Shown piece by piece: positions 6,605-10,584 of a stretch of 10,584 nt of DNA. Location of the stretch: positions 3,179-13,762 of the forward strand of contig DDYK01000057.1 in assembly GCA_002347935.1 (NCBI GenBank), written 5' to 3'. The notes below the pieces were generated by a model that saw only the letters and a list, made by a program, of their open reading frames with translations, did no database searches and had not been told where the DNA came from. The stretch comes from Actinobacteria bacterium UBA2236. Lineage in GTDB: Bacteria; Actinomycetota; Actinomycetes; Nanopelagicales; Nanopelagicaceae. The translations under genes and the position numbers were made by a program. Position 1 is the stretch's first letter. Each line of letters starts with the position of its first letter.

Positions 6605-7890
6605 GCCTTACTGAAGTTTTATCTGTAGTTGCCCTCTTGTTTTTTGCCGGATTTTTAGCGGGCTCTGAATCTGCGATTAACTCAATTTCTCGAGTATTTG
6701 TCGAAGAGCTAGAGGTAAAGTCTTCTAAATCAGCGGCCTGGGTTGCAAGAGTCATCAAGGAGCCAGCCCGCTACCTAAATGTAATTTTGTTTGTAAGAAA
6801 AGCATCTGAATTAACTGCAACGGTTATTGTTGCTCAAGCTTTCACGGTTTTGGTGGAGCCTATTGCGTTAGCGATGTTAATCGCAGTAGCTGCCATGGTG
6901 GTTCTCTCCTACGTTGTGGTGGGTGTTGGTCCAAGGACCTTGGCCAAGCAAAATGCTGGTCGCTGGATAATCCCGGCTTGCGTTGTTGCGGTGATAATGT
7001 CCAAAATTTTAGGTCCTCTAACTGCCCTATTGATTGCGATAGGAAACGCCATAACTCCTGGAAAAGGATTTAAATCTGGCCCATTTGCAAATGAGGCAGA
7101 GTTACGTGATTTGGTGGATCAGGCGCATGAACGTGGATTAGTTGAAGAGTCAGAGCACGAGATGATCCACTCAGTCTTTGAATTGGGAGACACATTAGTT
7201 AGAGAGCTAATGGTCCCAAGAATAGAGATGGTCTGGATTGAAGGAAGTAAGAATTTAAGGCAGGGCCTCTCCTTAGCTCTGCGCTCTGGTTTTACCAGAA
7301 TTCCAGTCGTTGGCGAGAATCTTGATGAGATAGTTGGTATTGCCTATGTCAAAGATTTAGCAAGAAGAATTCATGAATATCGAGAGTCTGAGTTAACCGA
7401 GCTAGTAAGTAATCACATTAGGGGGGCAACATTTGTCCCAGAGACTAAAAATGCTTTAGAGCTATTAAAGCAGATGCAGCGAGATCAGATTCACCTAGCT
7501 ATAGTGGTTGATGAATATGGTGGAACTGCAGGTCTTATTACTATCGAAGATATTTTGGAAGAAATCGTCGGTGAGATTGCTGATGAATACGATGATGATT
7601 TAGAAGAATTTGAATGGGTTACTGCTTCGCAAGTTAGAGTCCCGGCGAGACTTCATCTAGAGGACTTAGCAGATAAACTCGAATTTGAGTTAAGTGAAGA
7701 TGAAAAAGAAGATGTGGACACAATTGGTGGATTTGTAGCTAAGAGCTTGGGACGTGTACCAATTCCTGGAAGTACGGTCACGCTTAAAGGTTGGGTGATC
7801 ACTGCCGAGCGTCCAATTGGAAGAAGACATCGAATCGCAACATTTCTAGTAGAGCGTCCAGCTGATCAAGTTCCTGAGAAAGAGGTTTAG
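6601..7890 (+). CDS. CNNM/CBS-domain membrane protein (hemolysin/CorC family, YbeX-related)
   Basis: This 429-residue protein has the three-part CNNM/CorC architecture. An N-terminal DUF21/CNNM membrane domain covers about 1-155, with hydrophobic stretches near 4-20, 73-108 and 121-150. A CBS-domain pair spans about 195-330: MVPRIEM at 204-210, GFTRIPV at 230-236, and the hallmark DEYGGTAGLITIEDILEEIVGEI at 304-326. A CorC_HlyC domain follows at about 338-416. Characterised relatives are Mg2+ exporters or efflux regulators that bind ATP-Mg at the CBS pair; the old name hemolysin C is misleading. E. coli YbeX lacks the DUF21 part, so this protein is the longer form, as in actinobacterial ybeY neighbourhoods. 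The loop VGVGPRTLAKQ at 107-117 has Gly-Pro-Arg where many homologues have GExxPK. GTG start. Confidence 0.93.
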   Translation: MSLTEVLSVVALLFFAGFLAGSESAINSISRVFVEELEVKSSKSAAWVARVIKEPARYLNVILFVRKASELTATVIVAQAFTVLVEPIALAMLIAVAAMVVLSYVVVGVGPRTLAKQNAGRWIIPACVVAVIMSKILGPLTALLIAIGNAITPGKGFKSGPFANEAELRDLVDQAHERGLVEESEHEMIHSVFELGDTLVRELMVPRIEMVWIEGSKNLRQGLSLALRSGFTRIPVVGENLDEIVGIAYVKDLARRIHEYRESELTELVSNHIRGATFVPETKNALELLKQMQRDQIHLAIVVDEYGGTAGLITIEDILEEIVGEIADEYDDDLEEFEWVTASQVRVPARLHLEDLADKLEFELSEDEKEDVDTIGGFVAKSLGRVPIPGSTVTLKGWVITAERPIGRRHRIATFLVERPADQVPEKEV

Positions 7891-7892
7891 GG
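7889..7892 (+). promoter_or_regulatory. Ribosome binding site for the FAH-family gene
   Basis: AGGG straddles the TAG stop of the CNNM/CBS gene and lies six bases before the ATG at 7899. A second, more distant match (AGAGG, 7881-7885) sits just upstream. Together they support ATG 7899 and continued translation across this junction. Confidence 0.45.
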
Positions 7893-7898
7893 TTAGCT

Positions 7899-8687
7899 AT
7901 GCGCATCGTTAGATTCTCTCCTCCTGCTGGCTCAAATTTGGGCAGTGATCCGCATTTTGGTCTACTGGAAGACGATATGAAAATTACAGCGATTGCTAGC
8001 GACCCTCTATATGCCGGAATCTTTAAGCAAGAGGAAGTTTTTGCACTTAGCGAAGTCAAGCTTCTTGCCCCAGTAATTCCTAGGAGCAAAGTGGTCTGTG
8101 TTGGGAAAAACTATGCAGATCATGCAGCTGAGATGGGCGGGGAAGTGCCCGAGGAGCCAATCATTTTTATCAAACCCAACACTTCAGTAATTGGCCCTGA
8201 AGATTTGATTCAATGGCCAGATACAAGTGAGCGAATAGATCATGAAGCAGAGTTAGCAGTTGTTATCTCCAAGATCTGTAAAGAAGTGCCAAGGCAGAAG
8301 GTAAAGGATGTAATCTTTGGTTACACCCTTGCCAACGATGTCACAGCTAGAGATTTGCAGAAGAAAGATGGACAGTGGAGTAGAGCAAAGGGCTTTGACA
8401 CCTTCTGCCCACTTGGCCCATGGATTGATACTGAATTTATCCCTGGGGATCAGTTAATTACAGCTCATGTTGATGGCGAGCTTAAACAGAGTGCAAAGCT
8501 TTCAGATATGGTCTTTGATGTGCCATTTATTATTGAGTTTGTTACCAAAGTTATGACGCTACTTCCAGGGGATGTAATTCTCACCGGAACTCCATCAGGA
8601 ATTGGTCCAATGAATCCATCTGGTGAAGTAAGCATCTCTATTGAGGGCCTTGGAACGCTTAGGAATAGAGTGAGTAGCCGTGGCTAA
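7899..8687 (+). CDS. Fumarylacetoacetate hydrolase (FAH) family protein
   Basis: This 262-residue enzyme belongs to the FAH superfamily, whose members cleave or isomerise beta-diketo acids using Mg2+ or Mn2+ (fumarylpyruvate or acylpyruvate hydrolases, oxaloacetate decarboxylases, HHDD isomerase). The catalytic domain begins at about residue 60 with VVCVGKNYADHAAEMG (65-80). The metal-binding triad is visible as E116 and E118 in HEAELAVVI and D147 in GYTLANDVTARDLQ. GDVILTGTPSGIG at 224-236 closes the active-site region. Residues 1-55 form the usual short N-terminal domain. No catabolic gene neighbours are present, so substrate and pathway are unknown; a metabolite-repair role such as oxaloacetate or acylpyruvate clearance is a guess. 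The same FAH-gltX adjacency occurs in Mycobacterium tuberculosis (Rv2993c-Rv2992c). Its end overlaps gltX by eight bases. Confidence 0.92.
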   Translation: MRIVRFSPPAGSNLGSDPHFGLLEDDMKITAIASDPLYAGIFKQEEVFALSEVKLLAPVIPRSKVVCVGKNYADHAAEMGGEVPEEPIIFIKPNTSVIGPEDLIQWPDTSERIDHEAELAVVISKICKEVPRQKVKDVIFGYTLANDVTARDLQKKDGQWSRAKGFDTFCPLGPWIDTEFIPGDQLITAHVDGELKQSAKLSDMVFDVPFIIEFVTKVMTLLPGDVILTGTPSGIGPMNPSGEVSISIEGLGTLRNRVSSRG

Positions 8688-10146
8688 TTCATCAACTAAG
8701 GAAGTAAGAACACGCTTTGCCCCATCTCCCACAGGCGATCTTCATGTAGGAAATATCAGAACCGCGCTATTTGCTTGGGCTTATGCCAGACATTGCTCTG
8801 GAAAATTGATATTCCGCGTTGAAGATACAGATCGCGAGAGAGTTACGGATGAATATATTGCTCGCGCTATCGAAACCCTTAAGTGGCTAGGAATAAATTG
8901 GGATGAGGGCCCGGAAGTTGGAGGAGAATTCGGGCCATATCTTCAGTCGCAAAGATTAGAGATTTACAAGCATTGGGCTGACATTTTCCTAAAAAATGGC
9001 GATGCCTATCACTGCTACTGCTCAAGTGAAGAGCTAGAGATAAGGCGCGATAAACAACGAGAATTGAATCAGGCACCCGGCTATGACGGAAAATGTCGCG
9101 ACCTGACAAGTGGTGAAATCGATTCATTTGTCAAAGAAGGTAGAGCGCCAGTAGTGCGGATGCGCATGCCAGGTGGATCAACCACTTTTAAAGATTTAAT
9201 CAGAGGTGAAGTTAGTTTCGATCATAAGTATGTCCCAGACTTTGTTTTAATGCGCGCTGATGGTTCTCCGCTTTATACCCTAGCTGTTGCTGTCGATGAT
9301 GTCTTGATGAAGATCACCCATGTACTGAGAGGAGAGGATCTACTCTCATCCACTCCGCGGCAAATTCGGGTCTATCAAGCTATGGGAGTTGCTGAAGATG
9401 AATATCCTGCCTTTGCTCATCTTCCATTTGTTATGGGTCAAGATAATGCCAAGCTATCAAAGCGCAATGGCGAGGTTTCTATTTCTTGGTATCGGGAGTC
9501 AGGATTTTTGCCTGAGGCAATATGTAATTACTTAGCACTTCTTGGCTGGTCTCCTGGCGATGATCGTGAAAATGTCTCTATGGTTGAATTAATAGAATTA
9601 TTTGAATTGGAGCGAGTTAATAGTTCGCCAGCTAGATTTGATATGAAAAAGCTGGAAGCAATCAATGGCGATAAGATTAGAAACTTAACTCTCGAAGATT
9701 TTCTCGTAAGGGCGCTACCATTTCTACTCAAGGATGGGGTGGTAAGCGGCAACGAAGAGGAGCTAAAAGTTCTTCGTCAGGCACTTCCTATTATTCAAGA
9801 GCGTATTGCAAGAATGAATGAAGTCAGCGCAATGCTTAAATTCTTATTTACAGATGAAATCTCCTTCGATCAAGAGGCTAGCGCCGCCCTATCAAATGAA
9901 CAGGCAAAAGCTGTAATTACTAAGTCTTTAGAGGTTTTACAAGGAGTTGATGACTGGAGCCACCAGGTTATTGAGGCAAAATTACGTGAGGCGCTTATTG
10001 ATCAGATGGCGCTTAAACCACGTCTTGCCTTCTCGCCCGTGCGAATTGCAGTCACTGGAAGCCACATCTCTCCACCTCTTTTTGAATCCATGGAGCTGCT
10101 CGGAAAGCAGCGCAGTATTTCGCGACTCAAGGCGGCAGTTTCTTAG
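8680..10146 (+). CDS. gltX: Glutamyl-tRNA synthetase (GluRS)
   Basis: This is a complete class I aminoacyl-tRNA synthetase of 488 residues, which attaches glutamate to tRNA. The Rossmann fold opens with RFAPSPTGDLHVGNIRTAL (12-30), holding the HIGH-type motif H22-V-G-N. RGED at 217-220 and the KMSKS-type motif KLSKR at 258-262 follow. The anticodon-binding helical domains run from about 320 to 488. A zinc-type cluster C112-x-C114 ... C139 is present; the fourth position, His in E. coli, is Asp141 here. The GTG start at 8680 places the motif at the normal distance; its ribosome site is weak (GAG at 8668-8670). Most Actinobacteria lack GlnRS and use a non-discriminating GluRS that also charges tRNA-Gln for GatCAB. 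The two downstream tRNA genes fit that, but the sequence alone does not prove it. Confidence 0.96.
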   Translation: MANSSTKEVRTRFAPSPTGDLHVGNIRTALFAWAYARHCSGKLIFRVEDTDRERVTDEYIARAIETLKWLGINWDEGPEVGGEFGPYLQSQRLEIYKHWADIFLKNGDAYHCYCSSEELEIRRDKQRELNQAPGYDGKCRDLTSGEIDSFVKEGRAPVVRMRMPGGSTTFKDLIRGEVSFDHKYVPDFVLMRADGSPLYTLAVAVDDVLMKITHVLRGEDLLSSTPRQIRVYQAMGVAEDEYPAFAHLPFVMGQDNAKLSKRNGEVSISWYRESGFLPEAICNYLALLGWSPGDDRENVSMVELIELFELERVNSSPARFDMKKLEAINGDKIRNLTLEDFLVRALPFLLKDGVVSGNEEELKVLRQALPIIQERIARMNEVSAMLKFLFTDEISFDQEASAALSNEQAKAVITKSLEVLQGVDDWSHQVIEAKLREALIDQMALKPRLAFSPVRIAVTGSHISPPLFESMELLGKQRSISRLKAAVS

Positions 10147-10216
10147 GTCGAAAAAATCAAGGTATTCTTAATCCCCTCTTACAAGAGAAGTTGAGTAGAT
10201 GATTTTGCTGAACTTT

Positions 10217-10222
10217 TCTAAT
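10217..10222 (+). promoter_or_regulatory. Possible -10 element for the tRNA-Gln/tRNA-Glu pair
   Basis: TCTAAT matches five of six bases of the TATAAT consensus and lies 14 bases before the mature tRNA-Gln 5' end, a workable distance for transcription start. The best -35 candidate, TTGAGT at 10191-10196, gives a 20-base spacer, longer than ideal. The tRNAs could instead be transcribed by read-through from gltX, 90 bases upstream. The rest of that spacer (10147-10236) shows no gene and no terminator I can support. Confidence 0.25.
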
Positions 10223-10236
10223 GAGAGTAAGTGCTT

Positions 10237-10308
10237 TGGGGTATGGGGTAATTGGCAGCCCAGCTGATTCTGGTTCAGCTTGTCTAGGTTCGAGTCCTGG
10301 TACCCCAG
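10237..10308 (+). tRNA. tRNA-Gln (anticodon CUG)
   Basis: A full cloverleaf of 72 bases can be drawn. The acceptor stem TGGGGTA (10237-10243) pairs with TACCCCA (10301-10307), and the discriminator is G10308. The D stem GGGT pairs with GCCC (10258-10261), with one G-U pair. The anticodon stem GCTGA/TCAGC encloses the loop TTCTGGT, with anticodon CTG at 10270-10272. The T stem CTAGG/CCTGG encloses TTCGAGT. The weak U1-A72 pair is typical of bacterial tRNA-Gln. The 3' CCA is not encoded (next bases CGG), so CCA must be added after transcription. It reads CAG codons; a UUG-anticodon tRNA-Gln must lie elsewhere. Confidence 0.96.
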
Positions 10309-10351
10309 CGGAAAAAAACTAAATAGTACTTTTAAGGCAAGAAATGAATCT

Positions 10352-10427
10352 GGCTCCGTCGTCTAGTGGCCCAGGACTCTGGCTTCTCAAGCCAGCTACG
10401 GGGGTTCGAATCCCCTCGGAGCTACCA
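10352..10427 (+). tRNA. tRNA-Glu (anticodon CUC), CCA encoded
   Basis: The acceptor stem GGCTCCG (10352-10358) pairs with CGGAGCT (10417-10423), ending in a G-U pair, with discriminator A10424. The anticodon stem CTGGC/GCCAG encloses TTCTCAA, with anticodon CTC at 10386-10388. The T arm is GGGGG-TTCGAAT-CCCCT. Unlike the neighbouring tRNA-Gln, the terminal CCA is encoded (10425-10427). It starts 43 bases after tRNA-Gln with no visible terminator between them, so the two are probably processed from one transcript. Its end lies only four bases from the stop codon of the convergent IclR-family gene. Confidence 0.97.
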
Positions 10428-10431
10428 GGTG

Positions 10432-10584
10432 TTAATTCTTCTTTGAAATATATTCACTAAGACGATCTGCTGTTGCAACTAAAGCTGCAGCATGGATTCG
10501 CCCGGGCTGTCTACCAAGTCTCTCAATTGGACCGCTAATGCTTACTGCCGCAATCACTCGATTATTTGGTCCACGCACTGGAGC
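10432..10584 (-). CDS. IclR-family transcriptional regulator, C-terminal fragment (NdgR/LtbR-like)
   Basis: On the minus strand, 50 codons run from the window edge to a TAA (complement of TTA at 10432-10434). The translated segment reads APVRGPNNRVIAAVSISGP, then IERLGRQPGRIHAAALVATA, then DRLSEYISKKN. This is the end of the IclR effector-binding domain: the ...VIAALSVSGP... strand followed by the last helix. Position supports the NdgR/LtbR subgroup: in Streptomyces and Mycobacterium an IclR regulator of leucine and other amino acid metabolism lies beside the gltX-tRNA region, divergent from leuCD. The DNA-binding domain and any leuC lie beyond the window, so the subgroup is inferred while the family is clear. 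It is convergent with, and almost abuts, tRNA-Glu. Confidence 0.85.
   Translation of the reverse strand, partial: APVRGPNNRVIAAVSISGPIERLGRQPGRIHAAALVATADRLSEYISKKN

Noticed and set aside
6601..7890. Hemolysin/toxin function for the CBS-domain protein
   Set aside because: The hemolysin label is historical. The DUF21-CBS-CorC_HlyC architecture points to Mg2+ transport or its regulation.
9533..9545. TTAGCACTT inside gltX as half of a CIRCE element
   Set aside because: The last base of the half-site differs, no GAGTGCTAA partner follows at the right spacing, and it is inside a conserved coding region.
10176..10187. Short inverted repeat CTCTT-AC-AAGAG after gltX as a terminator
   Set aside because: The stem is at most four or five pairs with an impossible or minimal loop, and no T-run follows.
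10312..10336. AT-rich imperfect palindrome around AGTACT with a T-run on the minus strand, as a terminator for the IclR gene
   Set aside because: The dyad has no loop, several mismatches and no GC pairs of note; it also lies about 100 bases beyond the IclR stop, past tRNA-Glu.

Overview
This window is a densely packed housekeeping stretch from a bacterial chromosome. Gene order points to an actinobacterium: hrcA-dnaJ-rsmE-HIT-phoH-ybeY-CNNM/CBS, then a FAH-family gene directly before gltX, tRNA-Gln(CUG), tRNA-Glu(CUC) and a convergent NdgR-like IclR regulator. By eye the base composition is clearly more AT-rich than in classical high-GC Actinobacteria, and spacers are almost absent. That combination fits a streamlined, low-GC freshwater lineage (acI / Nanopelagicales-like). 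The lineage is my inference and was not tested by a search.

Layout. 1-363 is the 3' end of lepA. 365-1510 is hemW, and 1523-1867 a small DoxX-like membrane protein. 1894-4765 holds hrcA, dnaJ and rsmE, joined by one-base TAATG stop/start overlaps. 4775-5110 is a HIT hydrolase. 5121-7890 holds phoH, ybeY and a CNNM/CBS protein, equivalent to the E. coli ybeZ-ybeY-ybeX block. 7899-10146 holds a fumarylacetoacetate-hydrolase-family enzyme and gltX, which overlap by 8 bases. 10237-10427 carries tRNA-Gln and tRNA-Glu. 10432-10584 is the 3' end of a minus-strand IclR-family gene. No gene-free stretch exceeds 300 bases; the longest is 90 bases, before tRNA-Gln.

How the genes fit together. Apart from the last fragment everything lies on the + strand. 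Spacers between protein genes run from an 8-base overlap to 29 bases, so one or a few long transcripts are likely. The theme is translation and its quality control: elongation factor 4, heat-shock repressor and J-protein co-chaperone, 16S rRNA methylation and maturation, and glutamyl-tRNA synthesis beside the tRNAs it probably charges. Heme trafficking (HemW) and two less defined genes (DoxX-like, FAH-like) are mixed in.

I found no mobile element, CRISPR array, defence system, prophage gene or clear intrinsic terminator. The points worth a second look are about organisation: the order looks like two conserved neighbourhoods joined with an 8-base spacer, no CIRCE operator precedes hrcA, and the tRNA-Gln/tRNA-Glu pair sits beside a possibly non-discriminating GluRS. 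I do not see a previously undescribed system here.
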